From positions 1 through 64,000 of the forward strand of contig JBEKXU010000001.1 of the NCBI GenBank assembly GCA_049511715.1: DNA of 64,000 nucleotides, written 5' to 3'. This DNA comes from JBEKHT01 sp049511715. Lineage in GTDB: Bacteria > Chloroflexota > Anaerolineae > Anaerolineales > RBG-16-64-43. Shown here piece after piece: positions 1 to 8,838 of this stretch; position 1 is the first letter of the stretch, and each line of letters starts with the position of its first letter. The notes below the pieces were generated by a model. That model was not told the DNA's origin and searched no databases. It saw only the letters and a program-made list of their open reading frames with translations. The translations under genes and the position numbers were made by a program.

Positions 1-609
1 GGGCCTTCGTACAACGATACCTGGGCGTATGATTACAACACGAATACCTGGACCGACATGAAGCCGAGTACCAGCCCTCCAATCCAGAACAGCCAAGTAA
101 TGGCCTATGACGCGAAGGCCGACCGGGTGATCATGTGGGGCGGGGATACTGGCTGGGATGAGGATTCCACAGTAAAGAAGGACCAAGGGGCATGGTCGTA
201 CGACTACAACACGAACACATGGCAAGAGATCAAACCTGGCAAGGGACTGTGGCCTGACCTCCGCGATGACGCCGCGATGGCCTACGATGCCAAGTCGGAC
301 CGGACGATCGTGTCCGGCGGTATTTACGACAGGGGCACCGCTGAAACCTGGGCGTACGACTACAACGCCAATACCTGGACGAAGCTGGAACCGAATACGG
401 CTGCCGGCAAGCTGTCTTCGTCCGCCATGGTGTATAGCACCGCCGCGGATCGAGCCATTCTGTTTGGCGGCCTGGTTGGTGGCGAGGATTCCAATTTCAT
501 CGGCTATGCGTGGATCTTCGATTTCAACGGTTATCCCAATTACACAGGCGAAACCTGGAGCTACGATTTCAACACGAACACGTGGACAGACGTGACGCCG
601 CATGGTTGA
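1..609 (+). CDS. Kelch-repeat protein, 5' end truncated by the window edge
   Basis: The frame is open from base 1, so only the C-terminal 202 residues are present; the first internal ATG is at 58. Four blades are visible, each ending in a TW-x-YD-x-N-x-NTW signature (near the start and at about residues 70, 120 and 188), with MAYDAKxDR and GG turns between them. This is a kelch-type beta-propeller. Such modules usually form extracellular or binding scaffolds; no catalytic residues or ligand are evident. The missing 5' part would show whether there is a signal peptide. No terminator is obvious after the stop. Family call is good; function is unknown. Confidence 0.75.
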   Translation, partial: GPSYNDTWAYDYNTNTWTDMKPSTSPPIQNSQVMAYDAKADRVIMWGGDTGWDEDSTVKKDQGAWSYDYNTNTWQEIKPGKGLWPDLRDDAAMAYDAKSDRTIVSGGIYDRGTAETWAYDYNANTWTKLEPNTAAGKLSSSAMVYSTAADRAILFGGLVGGEDSNFIGYAWIFDFNGYPNYTGETWSYDFNTNTWTDVTPHG

Positions 610-956
610 GCCTTTTCTGACCGCATCCGTCAAGGACAGTCGGTGTCGGGCTGGTTGGTGGGAAGGGAGGGGGCCTCTGCCGAGAATTCCCGGCTTGATT
701 CCGACCAATACCTGCGGCAGCCGTATACCTCATCCCGGCAGGTTGAGGCAGGTGAATCGGTCTGATGGGGACGAACGATGACCTCGATGGCAGAGGTTGA
801 GGGAAAGGGTGTCCCTACGATTGGGAGTTGAGGTTGCATGGCTACGAACCCCACGAGTCTGTGAGGGGCAATAGATCACAGGCCTGCAGGAGATTCGATG
901 GGTGTTAGTTGGGTCTGAAGCATCAGAACCAGAAGCACGGAACCGAGGCTAAGATG
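610..956. other. Gene-free stretch
   Basis: I see no convincing coding sequence here; the short open frames have no recognisable domain or ribosome-binding site. From 939 it runs into an inverted repeat (939-949 with 957-967, arms GGAACCGAGGC and its complement) that abuts the first tRNA-like sequence. Confidence 0.5.
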
Positions 957-1052
957 GCCTCGGTTCCTGGAGATAAGGGGAACCAGCAACCTCCGGCCCT
1001 CTATTCCGCAGGTTCGCAGTTCAAGTCTGCGCAGGGGCGCCAGAGCTGGTTT
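957..1052 (+). pseudogene. tRNA-Arg(UCU)-like remnant, copy A (putative attachment site)
   Basis: The 3' half reads as a tRNA: T-stem CGCAG, T-loop TTCAAGT, T-stem CTGCG, then CAGGGGC, a discriminator G and an encoded CCA. The 5' half starts GCCTCGGTTC and keeps CTCCGG before a TCT at the anticodon position, matching copy D (12971-13050) in the same order. The 5' acceptor strand no longer pairs with the 3' strand, and the D-arm region is about 7 nt longer than in copy D, so it is not a working tRNA. The intact 3' end is what tyrosine integrases typically use as an attachment site. Confidence 0.6.
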
Positions 1053-1067
1053 CTTCAGACGACTGGA

Positions 1068-1109
1068 TTCAGTGGAGAGGCGACCCGAGCGGGTCGCCTC
1101 TCCACTGAA
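1068..1109. repeat. Perfect 19-bp hairpin downstream of tRNA-like copy A
   Basis: The arms 1068-1086 and 1091-1109 are exact inverse complements (core GAGAGGCGACCC / GGGTCGCCTCTC) with a 4-nt GAGC loop. No T-tract follows, so simple terminator activity is doubtful. A related hairpin with the same core follows copy C at 9214-9241 and a looser one follows copy B at 4729-4762, so it behaves as part of a repeated unit. Confidence 0.7.
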
Positions 1110-1252
1110 GTGGCTTGAATGGAATTCGCCAATCATCCGGCCTCAGTTTGACCATGCAATTCGCAGAGGCCAAATGACCCCATCTCAGGGAGGGGGGGAG
1201 TGAGCCCTCGAATGGGAGTCGGGCTGAGGAAAGAATCGGCCGCCGAGTCCGA

Positions 1253-1525
1253 CCGGTTTGCGTGCGGGCAGAGAGTTTGCTCGGATTCGCAGGGGTGCCG
1301 GCTTTGCAGGGCCTGGCGGACCGGGCGGCGCGGCTCTGGGGTGCCTCGGAAGCTCAGATCGCCTTGGGCGGCGCCTCGTTCTTCGATGCCGCCGATCGAC
1401 GCCTGTATGCCGGCTCGGTTGCGCGGGCCGAAACCCGGCTGGGGCAGTAGGTCTTGGAGGCGCTTCGGGCCGAGAAAGGTGTCATGGCCATGGAGCGGGC
1501 CATCGAGTACGGCTTGAGCGCATGA
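1253..1525 (+). pseudogene. C-terminal relic of a SARP/AfsR-type regulator
   Basis: The translation starting around the GTG at 1262 aligns closely with the last ~85 residues of the intact regulator at 5737-8838: both contain RAARLWGASEAQIA, then GASFFDAADRRLYA. An in-frame TAG at 1448-1450 interrupts the match, after which the same frame resumes with LEALRAEKG and ends in AIEYGLSA at a TGA (1523-1525). The N-terminal ~950 residues are absent. This is a decayed second copy of the regulator, in the opposite orientation to the intact one. It is unlikely to give a functional product. Confidence 0.85.
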
Positions 1526-1755
1526 ACCTGCGGCAGCGCAATCCTTCCTCCCACGGCCATTTCAGGCGCCGATCTCCGTGGTTCCGTGTTGAGATGCCAC
1601 AATTCTCCTCTCCCCTTGTGACGATTTTGTGACGGCCTGTTGGTAGATTGAAAGTGGAGACATGGTGACGTACCTGTGCCCGGCAAGCCCAGTGGTCGCG
1701 CTCGTCGCCAGCCTGCCCGTTGTCGTTCCACCCATTCTCTGAAGGAGGGCCCGGC

Positions 1756-2970
1756 ATGGATACCAACGGCACGACTAGATCTCTCCGCAAGTTCCAGACT
1801 CTGGTGGTCGCGGTTGTCCTCGCGATTACGACAGGCTGCGCCACCGCCCAGCCCGCCCCCACTCCCACTCTGGTCCCTCCCCTCCCCACTGCCGTCCCCG
1901 CAACCGCCACGGCTGTGCCGGCGACCCCAACCTCGCCGCCGGCCAGGGGGACGATCGAACAAGGGACGATCACGAGCGCGGCCCTGGCCCACAATCTCAT
2001 CGGGGATCCGGCCACCCGCACGTATCACGTCTACCTGCCGCCCGGATATGACACCAGCGGCCAGCGCTACCCGGTGGTCTACGTCCTCCAGGGGATGGAC
2101 CCCGAAACCTGCGTGCCGATCAACTGGGTGACAGGTGGAGGAGGAGCCTTCCCCGCGATTCCCACCTACATGGACTATCTGCTCGGCACTGGGGCGGTCA
2201 AGCCCATGATCTTGGTCTTCCCCGACGCCACCAATGCCTTCGGGTTCCCCGTGTACATGAGTTCCCCGACCCTTGGCGACTACGACACCTACATCACCAA
2301 AGAACTGGTGGCGCAGATCGACTCGACTTATCGGACGCTGCCAACGCCCGCGAGCCGCGGCATCATGGGTGGCGTCGTCCGGGAGGCAGGCGCCCTGCAC
2401 CTCGCCTTGGAGCACCCGGATGTCTTCGGCGTCTCGGCCTCCATTAACCCGATGCTTTCCTTGCCAAACGACCCGATGGCGCAGTTTGCCGCTGGCTATA
2501 TCAAGGCTCTCCCGCAGACCTTGGCTGACTTGCCCAGCGAGGCGAACCCTTGCGAGCCGTTTGGCCACTATTACGCGCAGGCCGCCGCGGCCGCCTCCGA
2601 CCCTGGCAAGCCCCCCTTGTACATCGACATGCCGTTCAAGATGGTGAACGGCAAGGGGGAGATTGACCCGGCGGTCTTCGCAAAGATCGACGCTGCCTTC
2701 GACGTGGCGAGCGACGCCCATCGCTACGCCAGCCAGTCCGCTCGACTGAACGGCCTGTTGATCTATTTTGACACGGACCCGCACTCGTTTGACGTTGGCT
2801 ATGAGCCCGCAGGGTACAACACCTTGATGATCAGTGCCTACCGCTCCTATGGCCAGCTCTTAACCCAGCTCGGGATCAATCATGATTTGGTGGAATACCA
2901 AGGCGATGCGAGCACCCTCGACCTTTCGGTACCGCTGAAGTTCATTAGCGCTCACCTGGCCTTCCAGTGA
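1756..2970 (+). CDS. Exported esterase-fold protein with catalytic residues replaced
   Basis: The ATG at 1756 follows a strong GAAGGAGGG ribosome-binding site at 1741-1749, so I prefer it to the upstream in-frame ATG at 1720. The 404-residue product has an N-terminal hydrophobic segment ending near Cys27 (imperfect lipobox), a Pro/Thr-rich linker to about residue 65, then an alpha/beta-hydrolase domain of the putative esterase family (PF00756): TYHVYLPPGYD, YPVVYVLQGMD and ALHLALEHPDVFG. The nucleophile elbow, normally GxSxGG, aligns without gaps to GGVVRE, putting Val207 at the Ser position. The C-terminal catalytic His region (usually GGHxW) reads QGDAST. The fold is probably kept but hydrolysis lost, suggesting a binding role or decay. 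The metallophosphoesterase gene follows 55 bp downstream. Confidence 0.75.
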   Translation: MDTNGTTRSLRKFQTLVVAVVLAITTGCATAQPAPTPTLVPPLPTAVPATATAVPATPTSPPARGTIEQGTITSAALAHNLIGDPATRTYHVYLPPGYDTSGQRYPVVYVLQGMDPETCVPINWVTGGGGAFPAIPTYMDYLLGTGAVKPMILVFPDATNAFGFPVYMSSPTLGDYDTYITKELVAQIDSTYRTLPTPASRGIMGGVVREAGALHLALEHPDVFGVSASINPMLSLPNDPMAQFAAGYIKALPQTLADLPSEANPCEPFGHYYAQAAAAASDPGKPPLYIDMPFKMVNGKGEIDPAVFAKIDAAFDVASDAHRYASQSARLNGLLIYFDTDPHSFDVGYEPAGYNTLMISAYRSYGQLLTQLGINHDLVEYQGDASTLDLSVPLKFISAHLAFQ

Positions 2971-3025
2971 GGCCGAATGGCCTCGGAGGCCCTTCACCAT
3001 CCGGTGCAGGGCCTCCATCTGGGGC

Positions 3026-4234
3026 TTGATCCCTGCCCATCATGTTGCGAAGCCCACGGTATCCGAGGGGGACGCTATCGACAGACAAGGCGTGGCCGGG
3101 ACCCAGTTCGTGATGACGAGAGGAGGTGTGGATGGCGGCGCATTGGGCTGCGCCCCTCGCCGCATGGCAGCTGATGTCGCCACTCGCCTCGCCAGGGGCG
3201 ATGGCCTCGGGTCGGGACCGGCGGCCAGCAGGTCGGCCAAGGCAGGTCCCCCTCCCTGTGCCACAGCCGCCCGCCAAAGGACGGCGGCGGCCGACCCCGT
3301 TTTGCGCTTGGTCTGGCTGAGCGACGTGCATGCTCGGCCAGAGGCCAAGGCAACGGAAGGCTTTGCCCGAGCCCTCCACTGCGCCCAATCTCTTCAGCCG
3401 CCGGCCGAGGCGATCCTGAACGGCGGCGACTGCGTTTTCGATTCCCTCAAGGCGGATCGGGACAGCACCCTGGCTCAGTGGCAGGCATTTCTCGGTGTGC
3501 TCGAGGCCAATTTGCGGATCCCGATCTATCACGCCATTGGCAACCACGACGTTTGGGGCTGGGGACTCTCCGATCCCAGCATCCAGTCGGACCCCTTGTA
3601 TGGGAAGGGGTTCGCGCTGAAAGAACTGGGCCTGGACAACCCATACTACAGTTTCGACATGGGAGTCTGGCACTTCATCGTCCTGGACAGCACTCACCCT
3701 TCGATCCTTGCGGCCGGCGCTCCGCGTTCGGGTATCCCCTACACCGGTAAGCTGGACGAGGACCAGTTCACTTGGTTGACTCGGGAGTTGAATGCCACCC
3801 CCTCGAACAAGCCCATCTGCATCGTTTCTCATATCCCCCTCTTTTCTGCCTGCGGGTTGATTGACGGTCCTAACGAAGCCTCGGGGAATTGGTTGGTCCC
3901 CGGGGCTTGGATGCACATCGACGCCCGACGGCTCGTAAGTCTCTTCCATGTGCATCCGAACGTGAGAGTCTGCCTTAGTGGGCACATCCATGAGTACGAA
4001 CACGTGGAGTTCGCCGGGCATGACGGCGGAGACTCGACGGTCTGCAACCACAGCGTGTCATACTGGTGCAATGGCGCGGTTTGTGGAGGCTGGTGGAAAG
4101 GCAGCTATCTCGGCTTCCCCCCTGCGCTTGCCGCGATCAGCCTGTATTCCAACGGTACCGTTGACAACCAGTTCATCCCCTACGATGAGGTTTGGGGAGA
4201 CGCGGCCACCGCCAGCGAACCGCCGGAATCTTGA
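3026..4234 (+). CDS. Calcineurin-like metallophosphoesterase
   Basis: The domain begins near residue 92. The metal-binding series is complete: SDVH, NGGDCV, GNHDVW, VSHIPLF and SGHIHEYEH, which would coordinate two metal ions for phosphoester hydrolysis. Substrate is unknown. The N-terminal ~90 residues are low-complexity and not conserved-looking; the start is uncertain, with in-frame ATGs at 3026, 3110 and 3164. A good Shine-Dalgarno (GAGGAGG near 3120) points to an ATG at 3132 in another frame, whose short product stops at 3320, so a frameshift near the 5' end is possible. It follows the degenerate esterase on the same strand and may be co-transcribed with it. Confidence 0.8.
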   Translation: MIPAHHVAKPTVSEGDAIDRQGVAGTQFVMTRGGVDGGALGCAPRRMAADVATRLARGDGLGSGPAASRSAKAGPPPCATAARQRTAAADPVLRLVWLSDVHARPEAKATEGFARALHCAQSLQPPAEAILNGGDCVFDSLKADRDSTLAQWQAFLGVLEANLRIPIYHAIGNHDVWGWGLSDPSIQSDPLYGKGFALKELGLDNPYYSFDMGVWHFIVLDSTHPSILAAGAPRSGIPYTGKLDEDQFTWLTRELNATPSNKPICIVSHIPLFSACGLIDGPNEASGNWLVPGAWMHIDARRLVSLFHVHPNVRVCLSGHIHEYEHVEFAGHDGGDSTVCNHSVSYWCNGAVCGGWWKGSYLGFPPALAAISLYSNGTVDNQFIPYDEVWGDAATASEPPES

Positions 4235-4536
4235 CCTCAAGCCTCGGCCCAAGGACGGGAGCAGATTAGGTCCGCGGACGGCGGAATCCCCGGCAGCCGT
4301 CCTTCTCGGCGGACGAGCAAGGCTCCGCGCGGGTCCCCTCCAACGAAACCGCCGAGGCACCGGCCGAGCCCAATTCGTGAGCTGGTGCCGGATGCCGTTC
4401 CTGTCGGCTCAGCCTTGCGGGCCCCAAGAGGATTTGTCTGTCGCCCAATGAGGATGGGCTCGAGGATTGCAGCGTCATGCGCCTGCCATAACTGGATGAT
4501 GTGTCTTTCTTGTTGGTAATGGGAAGAAGGGAGGGA
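4235..4536. other. Gene-free stretch upstream of tRNA-like copy B
   Basis: I find no coding frame with a recognisable domain and no clear terminator after the metallophosphoesterase stop. The sequence leads into the second tRNA-like remnant. Confidence 0.4.
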
Positions 4537-4614
4537 GCCGGTGGCAAACATCTAGTTTTCCCATGAGCATCTGTGCGGCTAACCCGCACGGTTCAAGTCT
4601 GCGCAGCGGCACCA
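4537..4614 (+). pseudogene. tRNA-like remnant, copy B (putative attachment site)
   Basis: The proposed 5' strand GCCGGTG pairs at six of seven positions with CAGCGGC near the 3' end, which is followed by A and CCA. A GTGCG / CGCAC stem with a 7-nt loop sits where the anticodon arm should be. The segment GTTCAAGTCTGCGCAG is identical to copy A. Compared with copy D about 7 nt are missing between the anticodon arm and T-loop, removing the 5' T-stem, so it cannot fold as a normal tRNA. Confidence 0.5.
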
Positions 4615-4728
4615 AGGGGGTTGTGTGAGGATTGCAGGGCAAGTCCGGAGTTCCCAGAGGGAAGGAAAGGCCGCCAACCGAAGCGCGAAATCCGACGCCC
4701 ACGACCTCTCGCAAGTTTGGGAGAACAA

Positions 4729-4762
4729 TTGAGTGGCACGACCCATGGGTCGTCCCACTCAA
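4729..4762. repeat. Inverted repeat downstream of tRNA-like copy B
   Basis: TTGAGTGG at 4729-4736 pairs with CCACTCAA at 4755-4762 and ACGACCC with GGGTCGT inside, separated by one C-C mismatch. The inner 16 bp form a perfect palindrome around ATG. The GTGG and CGACCC elements recall the hairpin after copy A. No T-tract follows. Confidence 0.55.
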
Positions 4763-4819
4763 CGACGGAGTCCTGATGCTCATGGAGTCGGTCCCCTCCG
4801 GAGGGTTCAGGGTCCCTCG

Positions 4820-5533
4820 CTAGAAGCTCACTCCGTCATCCACGGCGACCTTTGCGGCATACGCGGAGGCGATGGAGCTGGCATGACTGCCTTGCATCGT
4901 CTGGCCGCGGTCGTCCAGCCCCGGCAGGCTTGCGAATGAACCTGATGGGACATAGTCTTCCTCTGCAATCTTCGCAGCGTAGGCCGAGGGACTGAATTCT
5001 CGGCGACCAAGGGTAGCAATCTGATGCCGGTCGTCCAGGGCGAGCAGACTCACGAATGGGCCGACCTGGACGATGTCACTTGCCGCGATCTTCTCGGCGT
5101 AGGCCAAGGCCCCAGGTTTCGCTTGAGTGGCCCTCAGCAGTTGGCCGTGGTCATTCGCCGAAAAGAGCGTGCCATAGGAGGGGAGCTGAACGGCGTCATC
5201 CCTCGCAACCTTGATCGCGTAGGTGATGGCGACAGAAGGTTTCGGATACCCTGTCACCAGCCCAGCGCATTCGCCTGTCTCAGGAACAGCGGCGTAGTCG
5301 GATTCGCCGGTTGTTGCAGGCCCGGTCCCCTGCTCCAAGACGGGGCCCTCACCCGCATCCTTTTGGGCATACACCGCCGCTAGATCGGTTTCCTGGGCGC
5401 TTAAGAGGCGCCGGCCATCAGCGACTTCGGCGCGGATGGTGCCTCCGGATGTCGCAGATGCCGCAGCGAGGGCCAGCAACGCGGCGGTGAGGCCGAGCAG
5501 CATTGCGATCATGAAAAGACCTTTCTTCGACAT
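4820..5533 (-). CDS. Exported protein with 40-residue tandem repeats, unknown function
   Basis: The start is well supported: TAGGAGGAG lies just upstream of the ATG. The 237-residue product opens with MSKK and a long hydrophobic stretch (residues 5-27), a secretion signal. From residue 104 the sequence repeats with an exact 40-residue period: units at 104-143, 144-183 and 184-223, and a partial fourth at 224-237. Each unit begins A-Y-A-x-K-(I/V)-A-x-x-D and has a second motif resembling GSFxSLxxLDDRGQ about 15 residues later. A degenerate VYAQKDA near residue 54 may be another unit start. I do not recognise the family. It is co-directional with the SARP regulator, 203 bp downstream of that gene's stop and beyond its terminator. 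Confidence 0.7.
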   Translation of the reverse strand: MSKKGLFMIAMLLGLTAALLALAAASATSGGTIRAEVADGRRLLSAQETDLAAVYAQKDAGEGPVLEQGTGPATTGESDYAAVPETGECAGLVTGYPKPSVAITYAIKVARDDAVQLPSYGTLFSANDHGQLLRATQAKPGALAYAEKIAASDIVQVGPFVSLLALDDRHQIATLGRREFSPSAYAAKIAEEDYVPSGSFASLPGLDDRGQTMQGSHASSIASAYAAKVAVDDGVSF

Positions 5534-5684
5534 GGCTCCTCCTAGTCTTGGGGGTAGGGTTCAGATCGGATCTTCGCTGTCACTCTAGCAACCTGTCGTC
5601 ACGCAGCCGCCACAGAGGGGCCAAGAAAGCGTCACACGGCCGCCCCAGAGGCGCACAGGGAGCGATGCTCGCTCACTAAAGCAA

Positions 5685-5709
5685 ACGGACCCGCGGTCTG
5701 CGGGTCCGT
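5685..5709 (-). terminator. Intrinsic terminator of the SARP regulator gene
   Basis: ACGGACCCGC at 5685-5694 pairs perfectly with GCGGGTCCGT at 5700-5709 around a 5-nt loop. Read on the minus strand the stem is followed by TTTGCTTT, 28 bp after the regulator stop codon. Confidence 0.8.
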
Positions 5710-5736
5710 CGATAAGCAAGCCCTGTTGGCTCGAAA

Positions 5737-8700
5737 TCAGGGGTTCAAAGCATATTCGATAGCTTGGTCCATGGTCATCGCCTTCCCCTCGGCCCGGAGG
5801 GCCTCGAAGGCCTGGGCCCCCAGCTGGGCCTCCGCCTTGGCGATTGTCCGAGCATATAGCCGCCGATCGGCGGCGTCAAAGAACGAGGCGCCCTTGGCGA
5901 TCTGCGCTTCCGAGGCTCCCCACAGGCGTGCGGCTCGTTCAGGCTGGCCCTGCACGGCTGCCAGAGCGGCGAACCCGAGCAAGCACAAGGCCCGCAAGTA
6001 GACTGGCCCGACCCCGCGGCCTCTCTCAAGCGCCTGAGTATAGAACACTTCGGCAGTGGCCGGCTCATCCCGAAACATTGCCAGATATCCGAAGTACTGC
6101 AAGCAACTCGCAATCATGAACCTTTCGCCAAGGTCCCGGGCCAAGTTCTCGCACTGTTCAAATAGGCGCTGGGCCTCCGCATCGTTCCCCTGACAGAGCG
6201 TCACCAGTGCCAGAACGTTGATGGTGTAGACGATTCGGGACTTGATGCCAATCTTCCGTTGGATTGCGACGGCTTTTTCAAGACGAATGACCGCATCCTT
6301 GTAATGCCCCTGGCGATAGTCCACAAGACCCCAATTATACAAGCCCGCCGAGCGGCCGAATTCATCCCCTAGTCTCTCGAAGATCAAAATTCCCCGATGG
6401 ATCTGACTTCGAGCCAGGTCGTATTCTTCCTGGTCGCGCATGGCTAATCCCAGCGAAAGGAGTGCGAGCGCCTCGCCCCACTGGTCTCCCTGCTCGCGAA
6501 ACAGCTGGACAGCTTCCTCGCATTTGGCCCGAGCAGCGGCAGGGTTGCCCTCCAATCGCAGCACCCTGCTGAGAATGACCAGGGCATGCGCCACGCCGCG
6601 TGTATTCACCGGGCCGGATTGGCGCCAAAGGACGATACTCTCTTCAAGCAGGGGCTTCGCCGTGGCCTGCTCTCCCTGGTCAACCGCCAGACTGCCCAGG
6701 GCGAAAAGGGCGATGGCCCTGCCCTGCCTGTCCGGCCCAGGACCGGAAGGCTCGCCTCCCTCTTCTGCCCGTGCCACGGTCTTTTCGAGCCAGGTCCTTC
6801 CCTCGGTCAGGAGGCCCCGGTGAAACCAGTACCAATACAGCGCCCCAGCCAGCGTGAGTCCTGCGTGGAGATCGGCTTTCGGCCTTTGGGACCATTCCAG
6901 CGCAGCCAGGAGATTGCCATGTTCAGCATCCAGCTCCAGGAGCCAGGCGTCCCGGTTGGAACTTGTGAGGTGGGGTTCGGCCGCCTCCGCCAACCGGGTG
7001 AAGTATGCAAGGTGGCGGTCCCGGCAGCCCTCAGTTTCTCCCTCCTCAGAAAGCTTCTCCAGCGCATACCGCTGGATCGTGTTCAGCATCGAATAGTGGA
7101 CCTGCTCGACCACCAGCACCGCCGAAATCAGCGACTTGTCGACCAGCTGGGCCAAGAGGTCCAGCGTTGAGGGAGAGTCGGCGGCCAAGCGGGAGGCCTT
7201 CTCCGGATCCACGATCGACTCCACTGCCTCAAGCGTGAACCCTCCGGCAAAGACTGCCAGTCGCCGGAACAGCCCTTGCTCCTCGGCTGTCAGCAGGTCA
7301 TAGCTGCAATCAATTGACGCTCGCAGCGTCTGATGGCGCGGCGCGGCGGCGGGGTTGCCTCCTTTCAAGAGATTCAGGCAGTCGTCCAGTCGCTCGGCTA
7401 TCTGTTCGGCTGAGAGCACCTTAGTCCGGGCTGCCGCCAGCTCAATCGCCAGCGGGATTCCATCCAGACGCCTGCAGATCTGGCTGACGGCCGTCGAATT
7501 GCGTGAGGTCAGCGCATATTCATGGTTGACCGCGCCCGCCCGCTCGCTGAACAGGCGGATCCCCTCATATTTCAGCAGGGACTTGGCCTCAGAAGGCTGT
7601 GTCGCGTCGGGCAGCGTCAGCGCCGGGACTTGGCGCGTGACCTCTCCCGTGATGCCGAGGGCCTCACGGCTAGTCGTCAGAATCGTCAGGTTGGCGCAGG
7701 ACGCGAGCAGAACACCGACCACCTGGCGGCACGCCGTGAGCAGATATTCACAGTTGTCCAGGACCAGCAGAAGGCGCTTCTGCCCGACGAAAGCCACCAG
7801 TGTCTCCCCCAGCGGCTGATTGGAGACCTCCTGAATGCCGAGCACTCTGGCCACGGCCGCCGGGACAAACTCCGCACTGGCCAAGCTTGCCAGATCGACC
7901 CACCAGATGCCATCCGGGAAGTTCCCCACCAGCTCCTTTGCCACCTGGGTCGCCAGCCGGCTCTTCCCGCAGCCTCCAGCGCCGGTGAGGGTCACTAAGC
8001 GCGACCGGGTGAGCAGTCGCCTGGCTTCGGCGATCTCCGCCTTGCGCCCGACGAAGCTGGTGAGCGGGATGGGGAGATTGGTTGGCAGAGCCTGCGGGGC
8101 GGGCAGCTGGGTGGAGCCTCGTTTGATCCGCTGGTAAAGGGACAAGGTCTCCGGCGCCGGCTCGACGGCGAACTCGTCGCTGAGGACCTGCCGGCATTTC
8201 TCAAACTGCTCGAGCGCCGCGCTGCGGTCCCCCGCCGCCAAGTAACAGAACATCAGATGCTGGTGGGCGCGCTCGCTGGCTGGGTCCTGGGCCAGAATCT
8301 TCTGCGCGTACGCAATGGTGCGCTCGTATTGGCCGCTCGCACGCATGTCCTGGGCCAGCTGCATCAGCGCTTCCAAATACAGCCCGCGGTAGTGCTCGCG
8401 TTCGGGCGTGACCCAATCATCGTAGCAATCGCTCATCAGATCCCCCTGATAGAGCGACACCCCCTGCTCAAGCTGCGCGCCCGCCAAGAGGCGCCTCTTG
8501 AACTCCAGAGCGTCCGCCCATACAGGGAATTTCGGGTTCAGTTGGACGGTTTCTCCCTCAAGGAAGAGCAGGTCGTCGTGGAATTCATGGCGCAGGTCGG
8601 CCAGCGATGTTCGCAGCGAGTGGCGCGCCCGCTCATCTGAGGAGTCACCCCAACAGAGCGCGGCCAGCTCCTCTCGCAGGTGAGGTTCGGGATGAAGGAC

Positions 8701-8838
8701 AAGGTATGCCAGGAGGGAGGCAGTCTTCCGTCGCGAGAGGTGGACCGGCCCTGAAGCGCCCTCGACGTGGAACGGACCCAGGAGATAAAGCCGCACAGCT
8801 GGAGCCGACGCATCAGCCCTAGCAAGTTTGACAGTCAC
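5737..8838 (-). CDS. SARP/AfsR-type transcriptional regulator with NB-ARC ATPase and TPR repeats
   Basis: The 1033-residue product has an OmpR-like winged-helix domain (about 15-105, starting VRLYLLGPF), a bacterial transcriptional activation domain (about 112-255), an NB-ARC-type ATPase with Walker A GAGGCGKS near residue 285 and Walker B LLLVLDNCEYL, and a C-terminal half of TPR-like helical repeats (about 640-1010). This is the STAND/AfsR architecture, in which ligand or partner sensing by the repeats gates ATP-dependent activation of target promoters. The GTG start at 8838 is the only good in-frame choice and has a weak ribosome-binding site. A relic of a paralogue lies at 1253-1525. Targets are unknown; the neighbouring repeat protein is a candidate by position. 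Confidence 0.9.
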   Translation of the reverse strand: MTVKLARADASAPAVRLYLLGPFHVEGASGPVHLSRRKTASLLAYLVLHPEPHLREELAALCWGDSSDERARHSLRTSLADLRHEFHDDLLFLEGETVQLNPKFPVWADALEFKRRLLAGAQLEQGVSLYQGDLMSDCYDDWVTPEREHYRGLYLEALMQLAQDMRASGQYERTIAYAQKILAQDPASERAHQHLMFCYLAAGDRSAALEQFEKCRQVLSDEFAVEPAPETLSLYQRIKRGSTQLPAPQALPTNLPIPLTSFVGRKAEIAEARRLLTRSRLVTLTGAGGCGKSRLATQVAKELVGNFPDGIWWVDLASLASAEFVPAAVARVLGIQEVSNQPLGETLVAFVGQKRLLLVLDNCEYLLTACRQVVGVLLASCANLTILTTSREALGITGEVTRQVPALTLPDATQPSEAKSLLKYEGIRLFSERAGAVNHEYALTSRNSTAVSQICRRLDGIPLAIELAAARTKVLSAEQIAERLDDCLNLLKGGNPAAAPRHQTLRASIDCSYDLLTAEEQGLFRRLAVFAGGFTLEAVESIVDPEKASRLAADSPSTLDLLAQLVDKSLISAVLVVEQVHYSMLNTIQRYALEKLSEEGETEGCRDRHLAYFTRLAEAAEPHLTSSNRDAWLLELDAEHGNLLAALEWSQRPKADLHAGLTLAGALYWYWFHRGLLTEGRTWLEKTVARAEEGGEPSGPGPDRQGRAIALFALGSLAVDQGEQATAKPLLEESIVLWRQSGPVNTRGVAHALVILSRVLRLEGNPAAARAKCEEAVQLFREQGDQWGEALALLSLGLAMRDQEEYDLARSQIHRGILIFERLGDEFGRSAGLYNWGLVDYRQGHYKDAVIRLEKAVAIQRKIGIKSRIVYTINVLALVTLCQGNDAEAQRLFEQCENLARDLGERFMIASCLQYFGYLAMFRDEPATAEVFYTQALERGRGVGPVYLRALCLLGFAALAAVQGQPERAARLWGASEAQIAKGASFFDAADRRLYARTIAKAEAQLGAQAFEALRAEGKAMTMDQAIEYALNP

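Noticed and set aside
1354..2784. 476-codon minus-strand frame opposite the esterase-like gene
   Set aside because: The plus-strand gene has a ribosome-binding site, signal region and family motifs; the antisense frame has none.
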